Source: Nocardioides carbamazepini (GTDB lineage: Bacteria > Actinomycetota > Actinomycetes > Propionibacteriales > Nocardioidaceae). From it: a stretch of 64,000 nt of DNA. Position numbers and translations under genes: made by a program. Position 1 is the first letter of the stretch. Each line of letters starts with the position of its first letter. The notes beneath the pieces are model-generated. The model ran no database searches and had not been told where the DNA came from. It saw only the letters and a program-made list of their open reading frames with translations. This document shows, in pieces, positions 20,685-29,571 of the stretch. The stretch spans positions 426,870-490,869 of the forward strand of contig NZ_JAHTLF010000013.1 of assembly GCF_024614185.1 (NCBI RefSeq). Reading direction: 5' to 3'.

Positions 20685-22354
20685 CCGAGGTACTGCTCGT
20701 CCTGGCCGGTCAGGTCGCGCTCACCGGACTGCCGATGTGCGCGGGCGCGATGGCGGCGGTTCGCCGCGGACTCGCGGCACCAACGGTGCTGTGCGTCGCA
20801 CTGCTCGTCAGCGGTCTGCATGGACTGATCGGCTTCTGGGCCTACTACTCCGCGCCTGAGGTTGGCCGCACCTACAGCTGGGCCGTCCTCGGCGGATCGG
20901 CGCTCCTGCTGGGCGTCCTCGCCCGCGACGCCGGGGTGAGACGCCGCGCCCTGCGGGTACTCGCCACCCCGCTGCTGCTCTGGGTCCTCGCCGCGGCGTT
21001 CCTACTGATGATCGGCTTCGCTCACGGCGGCACCGCCGACCCGATCACCATGGCCGCGACGCGGTTCTCGCACCCGCTGCCGGCCGACAATGCGATTCCG
21101 TACTACTTCGCGGACTGGTTCTACGCCCACGGTCACACCGGCACCCCTCCGCTCTTCGCTGACTGGCTGGCAAGCGACCGACCGCCGTTGCAGCTGGGCT
21201 ACGTGCTTGCGGAGCGGCCGTTCGAGTGGACCGACACCGCGCTCCACTATCAGGTGCTCGGAGTGCTGCTGCAGCAGCTGTGGGTCGTCGGGCTGTGGGC
21301 CCTCCTGCTGGCCGCCCGCCTCGACGCCGTGACCCGCTCCCTCGTGACCCTCGCCGTGCTGTTGAGCGATCTCGTGTTCGTGAACGGCTTCTTCGTCTGG
21401 CCCAAGCTGCTGCCGGCTGGTCTGGCTCTCGCGGCCGCGGCGCTGGTCCTCACTCCCCTGTGGCAGGAGACCCGGCGGAGCTGGCGCCTCGGCGCCCTGC
21501 TCGGCGCGCTGGTCGCGGTCGCCATGCTCGGGCACGGCTCGACGGCTTTCGGCCTGATCGGGATCGCCGTCGTGGCCCTGGTGCGCGGTCTCCCGAGCGT
21601 GCGCTTCCTCGCCGGCGGCGTGGCGGCCGGGCTATTGCTGATGGTGCCGTGGTCGCTCTACCAGGCATACGACGAGCCGCCGGCCAACCGGCTGGGCAAA
21701 TGGATGTTCGCCGGGCAGATCGACATCGACGCACGGGACACCCCCGAGGCGGTCCGCGACAGTTATGCCGAGATCGGACTGGAGGGCGCGCTGGAGAACA
21801 AGGCCGAGAACATCGCGACCATCACCGGCTGGAAGGACCTGCCGGACCTCGTCCGGGCTTCTCAGACCCCGGCCGAGTGGGTTCAGGACCGGCGGCATAT
21901 CGCGTTCTTCGACCTGCTTCCGTCGCTGGGCCTGCTCGCGATCGGCCCCCTCGCCCTCCTCGGTGCCGCGATCCGTCGCCGCGGCGATCCCGCCCGGCGC
22001 CGCTTCGCCGGGATCTGCCTGGGCACGTCGGCAGTGAGCATCGTCGTCTGGGGCCTGCTCCTCTTCGGCAACGACGCTTCGCGGACCACGGTCCATGTCG
22101 GTTCCTACGTCATGCCGATCCTGCTGCTGGTGGCGTCAGTGGTCGGCCTGCGAGCCGCACTCCCCCGGTTCGCGGTCGGCTGGGTACTCCTCGCGGCCGC
22201 GACGACGACCGTTTGTTATCTGCCGTCGTTCCAGCCGCTCCCGGGGACGTCGTACTCACCCACGGCCTTCGCGCTCGCGGGCCTCGCCCTGGCCGGCTTC
22301 TGTGCCGCGCTGGCGTGGTCGGCCCGTCGCGAGGTACCTGCCGACTCAGCCTGA
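20681..22354 (+). CDS. polytopic membrane protein, possible GT-C glycosyltransferase
   Basis: A 557 aa protein with about 12 hydrophobic segments. The large loop around residues 120-180 has FADWFYAHG and WLASDRPPLQLGYVL, where DRPPL resembles the acidic GT-C catalytic loop. A second loop (about 335-405) is hydrophilic. The TTG start overlaps the preceding stop (TTGA). It is the last plus-strand gene of this run, convergent with a GT2 gene 10 bases on. No Wzx flippase or Wzm/Wzt pair is seen in the region. Confidence 0.5.
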   Translation: MTEVLLVLAGQVALTGLPMCAGAMAAVRRGLAAPTVLCVALLVSGLHGLIGFWAYYSAPEVGRTYSWAVLGGSALLLGVLARDAGVRRRALRVLATPLLLWVLAAAFLLMIGFAHGGTADPITMAATRFSHPLPADNAIPYYFADWFYAHGHTGTPPLFADWLASDRPPLQLGYVLAERPFEWTDTALHYQVLGVLLQQLWVVGLWALLLAARLDAVTRSLVTLAVLLSDLVFVNGFFVWPKLLPAGLALAAAALVLTPLWQETRRSWRLGALLGALVAVAMLGHGSTAFGLIGIAVVALVRGLPSVRFLAGGVAAGLLLMVPWSLYQAYDEPPANRLGKWMFAGQIDIDARDTPEAVRDSYAEIGLEGALENKAENIATITGWKDLPDLVRASQTPAEWVQDRRHIAFFDLLPSLGLLAIGPLALLGAAIRRRGDPARRRFAGICLGTSAVSIVVWGLLLFGNDASRTTVHVGSYVMPILLLVASVVGLRAALPRFAVGWVLLAAATTTVCYLPSFQPLPGTSYSPTAFALAGLALAGFCAALAWSARREVPADSA

Positions 22355-22364
22355 GCTCAGGCGC

Positions 22365-23969
22365 TCAGCGGCGAGAGGGCTTGCGCCGGGCCACTGGCTT
22401 CGGCGCCTCGGGAAAGACCCGGGTGTATTCGTCACGTCGGTCGGTCCCCCAGCGGCTTCTGATGAAGCGGATCTCGAACGCCTTGACCTGGGGCTCGCGC
22501 GAGATCGACTCGAAGTGGAACAGCAGGCAGTGCGGCGTGTAGAGGATCCGGTAGCCCAGCTTGCGGGCCTTGTAGGAGAGGTCGACGTCGTTGAAGCTGC
22601 CCGGCAGCTCCTCCGGGAGCCCGCCGAGCTCGAGGTAGGTCTCGCGGCGAACGCCGACACAGGCGCCGGTCACGCCGTCGACCTCTCGAGTGATCACGAG
22701 GTCGCCGAACATGCCCACCGCATCGGCCGGGAACCCCCGGTAGATGTGATGGTAGTTGCCGCGGTTGAAGGAAAGCCCGGCGTGCTGCACCGTGTCGCTG
22801 CTGAACATGAGCCGGCCGCCGACGAGCGCGACCCCCGGGTCGTCGAGCGGCGCGAGGAGCTCGTCGAGCCACTCGGCGCTGCGCACCTCGATGTCGTCGT
22901 TGAGCAGCACCAACCGCTCACCCGTCGAGGCCAGCACCCCGAGGTTGGTCTTGCGACTGTAGTTGAACTTCTCGTGGAAGGGCACCAGGACCAGTCGGTG
23001 GCCCAGGATCTCGGTGAGCTCGTCGAGCACCCGCTGGGGCGTCGGCGGGTCGTAGACGACCACGACCTCCAGATCCTCGTGCGAGGTGTGCGCGAGCATC
23101 GAGCGGACGGCCTCGACCACATGGACACGGCGGCGGCCCCACACCATCGAGTCGGAGCCGATGGTCGGGATCACGATGCTCACCCGGATGCTCCGATCCA
23201 GGCACCGGCGCACCCGGTAGCGGCCCGGACCGCTGACCTCGACGTCGCCCTGGACGCCTATCCGCTCGAGGTGATCGGCGACCGCCCGACGGCCCGCGTC
23301 GTATGCCGTCGGCTTGGCGTCGACGTCGGCGGCGACTGAGCCGGCCACCGCACGCCAGTGGTAGAGCACCTCCGGGATGTGGACGACCGCACGCGCGCGC
23401 TCGGTGACACGAAGGAACAGATCGTGGTCCTGGGACCCGTCGAAGCCGTCGCGAAAGCCGCCGACCTCGGTGACCAGGCTGGTCCGCAGCACCGAGAGGT
23501 GGTTGAGGTAGTTCTGGGACCGCAGCCGTTCGGGGGCCCAGGCCGGTTTCGAGAAGCGGTCGTAGAAGCGCTCGCCGTCGTACTTGTCCTCATCGGAGTA
23601 GAGGAAGTCGACGGTCGGTTCCGCCTTGATCGCCCGGGCCACCCGGGCAAGCGCCCGGGGCACCAGGAGGTCGTCGTGGTCGAGGAGCACCACGAACTCG
23701 CCGCGCGCCGCTGCCAGGCCGTCGTTGGAGGCGACGACGATATTGCCGTTGGCCGACCGCTCGATCACCCGGATCCGCGGGTCGCGCTGCGCGAAGCGCC
23801 GCAGGACCGTGCGCACCTCCGCGTTGGGCGAGAGGTCGTCGACGCAGACCATCTCCCAGCCGTCGAACGTCTGCGCGAGCACCGACTCGAGAGTGTCGGT
23901 CAGGACGTCGATCGGCGGATCGTAGACCGGGGTGACGATGGAGAACAGCGGCCGGGCCGATGCGCTCAC
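22365..23969 (-). CDS. tandem-domain glycosyltransferase family 2 (two GT-A domains)
   Basis: A 534 aa protein. The first GT-A domain (residues ~8-215) has FSIVTPVYDPP, LDHDDLL and SDEDKYDG. The second (about 245-500) has VSIVIPTIGSD, LNDDIEVRS and GVTGACVGVRRETYLELGG. The arrangement resembles bifunctional polysaccharide synthases and rhamnosyltransferases. The GTG start at 23969 overlaps the methyltransferase stop (GTGA). It is paralogous along its whole length to the protein encoded at 25024-26667. It is probably soluble and cytoplasmic. Confidence 0.85.
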   Translation of the reverse strand: MSASARPLFSIVTPVYDPPIDVLTDTLESVLAQTFDGWEMVCVDDLSPNAEVRTVLRRFAQRDPRIRVIERSANGNIVVASNDGLAAARGEFVVLLDHDDLLVPRALARVARAIKAEPTVDFLYSDEDKYDGERFYDRFSKPAWAPERLRSQNYLNHLSVLRTSLVTEVGGFRDGFDGSQDHDLFLRVTERARAVVHIPEVLYHWRAVAGSVAADVDAKPTAYDAGRRAVADHLERIGVQGDVEVSGPGRYRVRRCLDRSIRVSIVIPTIGSDSMVWGRRRVHVVEAVRSMLAHTSHEDLEVVVVYDPPTPQRVLDELTEILGHRLVLVPFHEKFNYSRKTNLGVLASTGERLVLLNDDIEVRSAEWLDELLAPLDDPGVALVGGRLMFSSDTVQHAGLSFNRGNYHHIYRGFPADAVGMFGDLVITREVDGVTGACVGVRRETYLELGGLPEELPGSFNDVDLSYKARKLGYRILYTPHCLLFHFESISREPQVKAFEIRFIRSRWGTDRRDEYTRVFPEAPKPVARRKPSRR

Positions 23970-24985
23970 GCGCGATCCCCGTCCAGGAGCGCGCGTCCCT
24001 TGCGGGCCAGCCGACGCCGGACCGAGGAGCGGTCCTCCGCGTCGCGCAGCTGCCGCCGCAGCTCGCGGTTGCGGTCGCGCAGCCGGTCGATCAGCCGCTC
24101 CTGTCGTTGGACGGTGGCCTCGACGCCGATCAGATGGTCGCGCGCGGTCAGGTCGGCGTGGACGGCGAGGATGGCCGCGTCGTCCGCCTGCACGACACGC
24201 GGTCGTCCGTCGACCTCGGCCAGGCGGGTCCGCAGCCCGTCGAGCTCCTGGCTCGCCTCGTGGAGCGCCTGGCGCTGTGCGGACAGCTCGAGCAGCAGCG
24301 GCGACAGCCGTGCCTCGTACTCGCGGACGATTGCGGTGCGGCTGGGCTCCCCACGCTCGAACATGAGGGACCAGGACGTGAGGAAGGCTCCGTCGAGATC
24401 GCTGCCCCGCAGGAAGAACCCACGCTCGGCGAAGGACGACGCCCACGGCGCGATCGGCTGGACGTCGACATGCGCGCCCTTCTCGAAGTCCGCCGGCGTC
24501 GAACTGACCAGGATCCGGTCGGCCGCCGCGGTGAGGGCGTCGATCGCCTTCCGCGACTCCGCCACCGGCAACAGCGCGAGCACGGCGCCGCAGACCACGA
24601 GGTCGTAGGTTCCGGGGAGCGGCTCGACGGCGTTGGCAGCACGCAGACGGTCCCGGACGTCCGGGTGTGCGGAAGCGATCGCCTGGCTGGAGTTGTCGGA
24701 GCCGGTGGCGTCGACACCGACCTCGACCAACGCCTGGACGAGCAGCCCGTGCCCACAGCCCACGTGATGCACCGTCCTCGGCTGCAGCGCCGTGACAATC
24801 CGCCGAGCGACGCCGCGGTAGAGCTCACGCCAGTGCTCGGACTCCCACCGTTGGTCCTCGTGACCGTCGAGAGGAGCCACGATGTCGTACGAGCCTCCGC
24901 TCACCGCTCCCGCGCCGTCGCCGCCGGCCGGCGGCAGCGTCACGGTGCCGTTGTCGCTGACGGACTCTCGGTCAGTAGTCATCAA
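23966..24985 (-). CDS. SAM-dependent methyltransferase fused to C-terminal coiled coil
   Basis: A 339 aa protein. The methyltransferase domain (residues ~45-200) has VHHVGCGHGLLVQAL as motif I and YDLVVCGAVLALLPVAE. From ~245 to 335 it is a heptad-rich coiled coil ending in a basic tail. The coil is similar in sequence to the small protein encoded at 26664-26945 (shared pattern HAxLxAxDxxIGxEATV). It precedes and overlaps a tandem GT2 gene. It likely methylates a sugar or chain end, with the coil serving as a ruler or scaffold. Confidence 0.75.
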   Translation of the reverse strand: MMTTDRESVSDNGTVTLPPAGGDGAGAVSGGSYDIVAPLDGHEDQRWESEHWRELYRGVARRIVTALQPRTVHHVGCGHGLLVQALVEVGVDATGSDNSSQAIASAHPDVRDRLRAANAVEPLPGTYDLVVCGAVLALLPVAESRKAIDALTAAADRILVSSTPADFEKGAHVDVQPIAPWASSFAERGFFLRGSDLDGAFLTSWSLMFERGEPSRTAIVREYEARLSPLLLELSAQRQALHEASQELDGLRTRLAEVDGRPRVVQADDAAILAVHADLTARDHLIGVEATVQRQERLIDRLRDRNRELRRQLRDAEDRSSVRRRLARKGRALLDGDRA

Positions 24986-25023
24986 GCATGCCCTCTAGTA
25001 CGCGGCTGGTTGGCGTTGCCACC

Positions 25024-26667
25024 CTACTCGACGGCGCGCGTGGTTCCCGATCCACGGGAGCGGGCGCCGGTGAGGCGGACGTCCCTGTCCTCGGGCCGCG
25101 GCAGGTTGGGATAGACGGGGGTGTAGCGGTCCCGGACCGGGATCCCCCATCGACGGCGCATGAACCGCGTGTCGTCGGGGTTCGGGATCGCCTCGCGGGT
25201 CTGCGACTCGAAGTGGAACAGCTCGCAGTGGGCGAGATAGAGGATCCGGTAGCCGGCTGCGCACACCTTGTAGCAGAGGTCGACGTCGTTGTAGTCCTCG
25301 CGCAACAGCTCGGTATGGCCGCCGACCTCGAAGTACACCTCGCGCCGGATGCCCATGCAGGCACCGGTCACACCGCTGACCTCGCGGTCGACGACCGCCG
25401 TCTTCCCCCAGCCGCCGAGCACGTCCCCGGGTGACCTGCGGAACGGGTGGGCGTAGCGGCCGTGGGAGAACGCCAGGCCGACATGCTGGATCGCCGTGCT
25501 GGAGAACAGCAGCCGCGCGCCGGTCAGGCCGACCCCCGGCTGCTCCAGCGGTGCGAGGAGCTCCTCGACCCACTGCTCGCTGCGCACCTCCACGTCGTCG
25601 TTGAGGATGAGCAGCCGGTCGCCCGTGGATGCCAGCACACCGAGGTTGACCTTGTGACTGTAGTTGAACGGGTCGTCGTACCGCACCAGGACGAGCCGTT
25701 CGCCGGCGATCTCGGCGAGCTCGACGAGGACCGTCTCGGGAGTGTCGGCGTCGTAGACGACGACCACCTCGAGGTTCGGGTGGTCCGTGGCGGCGAGCGC
25801 CGACCGGACCGCTCGGGTGACCAGGGTCCGGCGCCGGCCCCAGACGACGGAGTCGGATCCCCGGGTCGGGATCACGATGCTGACCCGGCGCTCGGCCGGG
25901 AGGGCGCGCCGGGTGCGGTAGCGGCCCGGGCCGACGATCTCGACCGTGCCCTCGATCCCAGTCCGGTCGAGGTGCTCCTGGACGGCGCGACGGCCGGCGT
26001 CGAGCGCGTAGGGCTTGGCGCTGCCGTCGCCGGCAGCAGAGCCCGGCAGCATCCGCCAGTGGTAGAGCACCTTCGGGATGTGCACGATGCGACGAGCACG
26101 CTCGGTGACACGCAGCACGAGATCGTGGTCCTGGGAGCCGTCGAAGCCCTCGCGCAGGCCACCCAGCTCGCGAACCAGCGCGGTCCGCAGCACCGAGAGG
26201 TGGTTGCAGTAGTTCTGGCTGCGCAACCGCTCGGGCGACCAGTCGGGCTTGTGGAACGCGTCCGCGAACCGGCCGTCGTCTCGAATCCGGTCCTCGTCGG
26301 AGTAGAGGTAGTCGACGTCGTCGTGCTCCGCGATGCGCCGGGCGTTGACGGCCAGCGCGTCCGGCGCGAGCAGGTCGTCGTGGTCGAGGAAGACGAGGAA
26401 GGTGCCGCTGGCCTCAGCGATCCCGTCGTTGGAGGCGGCGACGATGTGCCCGTTCTCCGTACGCTCCACGACCTTGACGCGCGGGTCGCGCGTGGCCTGG
26501 GCGCGCAGCGTCCGCAGCACCTCGGGGTCCGTCGACGCGTCGTCGACCAGCACCAGTTCCCAGTCGTCGTACGTCTGCGCGAGCACCGACTCGATCGCGG
26601 CCACGAGCACGGCGGGAGGTGGGTCGTAGACCGGCGTGACGACGGAGAAGAGTGGCGCCGTCGTCAT
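25024..26667 (-). CDS. tandem-domain glycosyltransferase family 2, paralog of 22365-23969
   Basis: A 547 aa protein with the same two GT-A domains. The first has FSVVTPVYDPPP, LDHDDLLAPDA and YSDEDRI. The second has VSIVIPTRGSDSVVWG, LNDDVEVRS and GVTGACMGIRREVYFEVGG. The many identical segments show a tandem duplication. Its ATG overlaps the stop of the small coiled-coil gene by 4 bases (ATGA). It adds about 13 residues at the C-terminus relative to its paralog. Confidence 0.86.
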   Translation of the reverse strand: MTTAPLFSVVTPVYDPPPAVLVAAIESVLAQTYDDWELVLVDDASTDPEVLRTLRAQATRDPRVKVVERTENGHIVAASNDGIAEASGTFLVFLDHDDLLAPDALAVNARRIAEHDDVDYLYSDEDRIRDDGRFADAFHKPDWSPERLRSQNYCNHLSVLRTALVRELGGLREGFDGSQDHDLVLRVTERARRIVHIPKVLYHWRMLPGSAAGDGSAKPYALDAGRRAVQEHLDRTGIEGTVEIVGPGRYRTRRALPAERRVSIVIPTRGSDSVVWGRRRTLVTRAVRSALAATDHPNLEVVVVYDADTPETVLVELAEIAGERLVLVRYDDPFNYSHKVNLGVLASTGDRLLILNDDVEVRSEQWVEELLAPLEQPGVGLTGARLLFSSTAIQHVGLAFSHGRYAHPFRRSPGDVLGGWGKTAVVDREVSGVTGACMGIRREVYFEVGGHTELLREDYNDVDLCYKVCAAGYRILYLAHCELFHFESQTREAIPNPDDTRFMRRRWGIPVRDRYTPVYPNLPRPEDRDVRLTGARSRGSGTTRAVE

Positions 26668-26945
26668 CCCCGCATCCTCGAGAACGGGCGGACCATCACC
26701 CGTCCCACCCGCCATGTGCGCGAGGTCCGGATCGCGGCGATCTCCTCGTCACGGGTTCGGACGGTCGCCTGGAGCTCCTTGACCCGCTCCCGCGCCTTCT
26801 TCAGCTCGAACTGGAGCCGGGCGACGGTGGCCTCGAGCCCGATCACGTTGTCGACCGCGACCAACTCGGCGTGGCGGGCCAGCAGATCCTCGTCGGCAGC
26901 GAACACGCGCTCTCGCCACTGCTCCGGCGACTGCTGGTCGGTCAT
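26664..26945 (-). CDS. small coiled-coil protein coupled to GT2 gene
   Basis: A 93 aa protein. It is nearly all helical heptads with many Glu, Arg and Lys (residues ~15-75), ending in a basic TSRTWRVGRVMVRPFSRMRG tail. Tails of this S/T-x-x-W-R form occur at the ends of many polysaccharide glycosyltransferases. It resembles the coiled coil of the methyltransferase encoded at 23966-24985. The start MTDQQSPEQW is chosen, since the upstream in-frame Met lies in non-coding-like sequence. It may be a membrane or scaffold adaptor for the glycosyltransferase. Confidence 0.65.
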   Translation of the reverse strand: MTDQQSPEQWRERVFAADEDLLARHAELVAVDNVIGLEATVARLQFELKKARERVKELQATVRTRDEEIAAIRTSRTWRVGRVMVRPFSRMRG

Positions 26946-27053
26946 CTCGTCCTCACCAAAGGGGTCGGCTGGGTGCCGCAGAACAGTACCGCAGGAGACT
27001 GTCGCCACCGCGCCGCCGATGGGCAGCGGCGTCCCACGTCACCCAAGCCCCGA

Positions 27054-27082
27054 AGGGCCCCACCACTCGCGTGGCGGGGCCT
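27054..27082 (-). terminator. Intrinsic terminator after GT-B-like gene
   Basis: On the minus strand a GC-rich stem with a GCGA tetraloop begins inside the stop codon region (AGGCCCCGCCAC / GTGGTGGGGCCCT). It runs into a second small hairpin, GCCC-TTCG-GGGC, then TTGGGT. It ends the 28091-27081 transcript before the coiled-coil/GT2 genes, which therefore need their own promoter in 26946-27053. Confidence 0.65.
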
Positions 27083-28091
27083 ACGGCTCGCTGCCGTCGT
27101 CGCCGAGGCGACCCTCGACGAAGATCCGCCGCACTTGCTTGTCGAACGTGCTCCTCTCGGTGCGCACCTGGTCGCGGTAGCCCTTCTGCTGCAGGTGGTG
27201 CGTCTCGGGATCAGCGAGGATCGCACGGACGAGCTCGGCGGCACGCTCGACCAGGTCGTCGGTAGGGGCCAGACGGTACTCGGCGAGCAGCGGGGTGTCG
27301 GCGTAGTAGGCACCAGCGCCACGGCGGGCGACGACGACGGTGGCGCCGGCGAGGGTGGCCTCCCGCGGCAGCCGGTCCTTGCCGGGGTGGAAGCCGAGAT
27401 CGAGATAGATCGCCGACCGGGCGAGAGTCGCCGCCAACTCACGACGGGTCATGCCGGTGAGCGGGACGAACGTGACATCGGGCAGCAGGCCGGCGAGCAC
27501 CTCCGTGACCAGATCCGCCTTGACCGGGTTGTAGGCCACGGTCCGGCCTCGCGCGACGGGCGTGGTCAGCTCGAGGGCATCGAACGGCGCCGGGTCGGTG
27601 TGGTCGGACAGCATCGATCCGCAGGTGCCGAGCCGGGTGAAGAGATAGGCCCACGCGTAGTGCGACTGGGTGAGGTTCACCACCCGTCGTCCCAGCGCGA
27701 TGTCGAGCGGAGGTGCCTCGGCCGGCGGGGCGTTCCGGGCGGCCGAGCGCCACGGGTCGCGGTATCTCCAGTCAGCGGAGAAGACCGGGGAATTGTCGAT
27801 ACTCAGCCACCAGCAGTACGGCGTCGCCCGCTCGACTTCCGCCAGCGTGGTGAACCACACCTCGGGGACCACGACCGCCGCGCCGGCAGTGTCCTCGAGT
27901 TCGGTCTCGGGGGCGTCGTAGTGGGCGTACTCCGCCACCCGCTCGGTGTCCTCGGTGCCCGGGATCGGCACCAGGAAGGCGTCCTCGCCCTGGCGGCGGA
28001 GGCTGTCGACCAGTTGGTGCAGCGCCTCCGGACCGCCGGTGCGCGTGCCGCGCGGGTAGTAGACGTAGATGCGATCGTGCCGTGCACCCAC
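27081..28091 (-). CDS. GT-B-like glycosyltransferase (group 1 type), polysaccharide cluster
   Basis: A 336 aa protein. The N-terminus has YVYYPRGTRTGGPEALHQL, a typical first Rossmann strand with a glycine loop. The C-terminal half has VAYNPVKADLV, a donor-binding-like stretch (SAIYLDLGFHPGKDRLPREA) and GATVVVARRGAGAY. The fold looks GT-B but no family can be named with certainty. The GTG start at 28091 has AGGAGG 8 bases before it. It is divergent from the DUF4190 genes. Confidence 0.6.
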   Translation of the reverse strand: MGARHDRIYVYYPRGTRTGGPEALHQLVDSLRRQGEDAFLVPIPGTEDTERVAEYAHYDAPETELEDTAGAAVVVPEVWFTTLAEVERATPYCWWLSIDNSPVFSADWRYRDPWRSAARNAPPAEAPPLDIALGRRVVNLTQSHYAWAYLFTRLGTCGSMLSDHTDPAPFDALELTTPVARGRTVAYNPVKADLVTEVLAGLLPDVTFVPLTGMTRRELAATLARSAIYLDLGFHPGKDRLPREATLAGATVVVARRGAGAYYADTPLLAEYRLAPTDDLVERAAELVRAILADPETHHLQQKGYRDQVRTERSTFDKQVRRIFVEGRLGDDGSEP

Positions 28092-28183
28092 CAGAGGTTC
28101 CTCCTTAGCCCGGCTTCAACCGCGATCTTCCCGGTGATCGTGCCGTAGACCAAGAATGCACGGTCCTCCACGTTCGTGCGGGC

Positions 28184-28189
28184 TAGGGT
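28184..28189 (+). promoter_or_regulatory. Putative -10 box (TAGGGT), leaderless start for DUF4190 protein
   Basis: TAGGGT lies seven bases before the GTG at 28197. This supports that GTG over the one at 28176, which lies upstream of the box. No Shine-Dalgarno sequence is present. Confidence 0.45.
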
Positions 28190-28196
28190 GTCGCCG

Positions 28197-28895
28197 GTGA
28201 GCGATCCCTACGGCCAGAATCCCCCCGGCCAGAACCCCTCGGGCCAGAACCCCTACGGTCAGCCGCCCGCACCGCCGCCGTACGCCGGAGGAGCCGGTGG
28301 CGGCTACGGAGCGCCCGGGTCCTTCCCCGGCGGCTCGGACCCGCTGCCGCCGAAGACCGACGGCATCTCGATCGCCGCGCTCGTCACCAGCCTGCTGTGC
28401 TGCCTGGCGCCGATCGGCATCATCCTCGGGTTCGTTGGTCTCTCCCGCACCAAGGGCGGCCAGCGCAAGGGTCGGGGCCTCGCGATCGCGGGCATCGTCG
28501 TCGGCCTGCTGATGTCGATCACCTCGGCCGTCGTGGGAGCCGCGATCTTCATCTTCGCCGAGTCCGTCGTCACGCCGGGCAACGCCGAGGTCGGGCAGTG
28601 CATCGACGTCGACGAGGACGACAGCGTGGTGCTCCTGCGCAAGAAGGACTGCACCGAGGAGCACGACGCCGAGATCGTCGGCATCGCCGAGGTCACCTCC
28701 GAGAACCTCAGCGACATCGAGAACGGCCTGGTCTCGTACTGCTCCACCGCGATCGACCCCGACGACCTCGCGAAGCTCGCGCCGTATGCCTCCGACATCG
28801 CCGCCGTCATCGAGGACCCGGACGACGTCAGCGTCGGCGACCACCTGGTGTGCTACGTCGAGCCCGACGACGAGCTGACCGAGCCGATCCTCTGA
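28197..28895 (+). CDS. DUF4190 domain-containing membrane protein (copy 1)
   Basis: A 232 aa protein. The Pro/Gly/Gln-rich N-terminus has three PGQNP-like repeats. Two transmembrane helices form the DUF4190 unit (ISIAALVTSLLCCLAPIGII and GLAIAGIVVGLLMSITSAV). An extracytoplasmic domain follows with VGQCIDVDEDD and KKDCTEEHDAEIVG, whose two cysteines probably form a disulfide. A third and fourth cysteine lie further on. Its role is unknown. It is the first of three tandem paralogs. Confidence 0.75.
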   Translation: MSDPYGQNPPGQNPSGQNPYGQPPAPPPYAGGAGGGYGAPGSFPGGSDPLPPKTDGISIAALVTSLLCCLAPIGIILGFVGLSRTKGGQRKGRGLAIAGIVVGLLMSITSAVVGAAIFIFAESVVTPGNAEVGQCIDVDEDDSVVLLRKKDCTEEHDAEIVGIAEVTSENLSDIENGLVSYCSTAIDPDDLAKLAPYASDIAAVIEDPDDVSVGDHLVCYVEPDDELTEPIL

Positions 28896-28911
28896 CGGGT
28901 CGGCCGGCACG

Positions 28912-29571
28912 ATGACGAACCCGTACGACAGCGGCTACCCGTCGTACCAGCCCGGCCCGGGCGCGCAGGAGGGCCCGTACGTCGCCGCGCGGCCCTACGA
29001 CGGGCTCTCGATCGCCGCGCTGGTCTGCTCCCTGAGCTGCTGCGCGGCGCCGGTCGGGATCGGGCTGGGGATCGCCGGCATCATCCGCACCGGCGGCGGA
29101 CGGCGGTCGGGACGGTGGGCGGCCGTCACCGGCCTCGTGGTCGGCATCGCCGTCCTGCTGGCCGGGATCGGCTTCCTCGTGCTCGCCGGGGTCATGGGCA
29201 GTCGCACAGTGTGGGAGGACGAGGCGTCCGCCGGTCAGTGCATCGACTTCGACTTCCTCGACGACCCGATCAAGGCGTCCTGCGGCGACCCGCACGCCGG
29301 CGAGGTGATCTGGGCGGGCCGGTTCGACGACGACCTGGTGGCGCTGTACGACGACCTGTCGTGGCTCGAGTTCTGCGGGGAGCTCCCGGGGCTGGAGCAG
29401 ACCTACCTCGACGCCCTCAGGAGCGGCGACTTCGTCCCGCGTGTCCAGGTCGACGCGTTCGACGAGGGAGAGCCGGAGCGCGGCGACGCGTTCTTCTGCT
29501 ACGTCGAGCGGGGCGACGGCGAGAAGATCACCGGACAGCTGCGCGACGCGGGCGGGACGACTGGCGCATGA
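28912..29571 (+). CDS. DUF4190 domain-containing membrane protein (copy 2)
   Basis: A 219 aa protein with the same layout as copy 1. It has a Tyr/Pro-rich N-terminus, two helices (LSIAALVCSLSCCAAPVGIG and AAVTGLVVGIAVLLAGIGF), then AGQCIDFDFLDD, CGDPHAGEVIWAG and a C-terminal FFCYVERGDGEKITGQL. Four cysteines fit two disulfides outside the membrane. It lies 16 bases after copy 1, and its stop overlaps copy 3 (ATGA). Confidence 0.75.
   Translation: MTNPYDSGYPSYQPGPGAQEGPYVAARPYDGLSIAALVCSLSCCAAPVGIGLGIAGIIRTGGGRRSGRWAAVTGLVVGIAVLLAGIGFLVLAGVMGSRTVWEDEASAGQCIDFDFLDDPIKASCGDPHAGEVIWAGRFDDDLVALYDDLSWLEFCGELPGLEQTYLDALRSGDFVPRVQVDAFDEGEPERGDAFFCYVERGDGEKITGQLRDAGGTTGA

Noticed and set aside
22349..22362. 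Perfect palindrome GCCTGAGCTCAGGC between convergent genes as a terminator
   Set aside because: As a hairpin it gives only 5 base pairs and has no U-tract, so it is too weak to call.
10881..28091. Complete capsule export locus of Wzx/Wzy or ABC type
   Set aside because: No flippase, ABC exporter pair, copolymerase or initiating transferase could be identified, so a full export pathway is not claimed.
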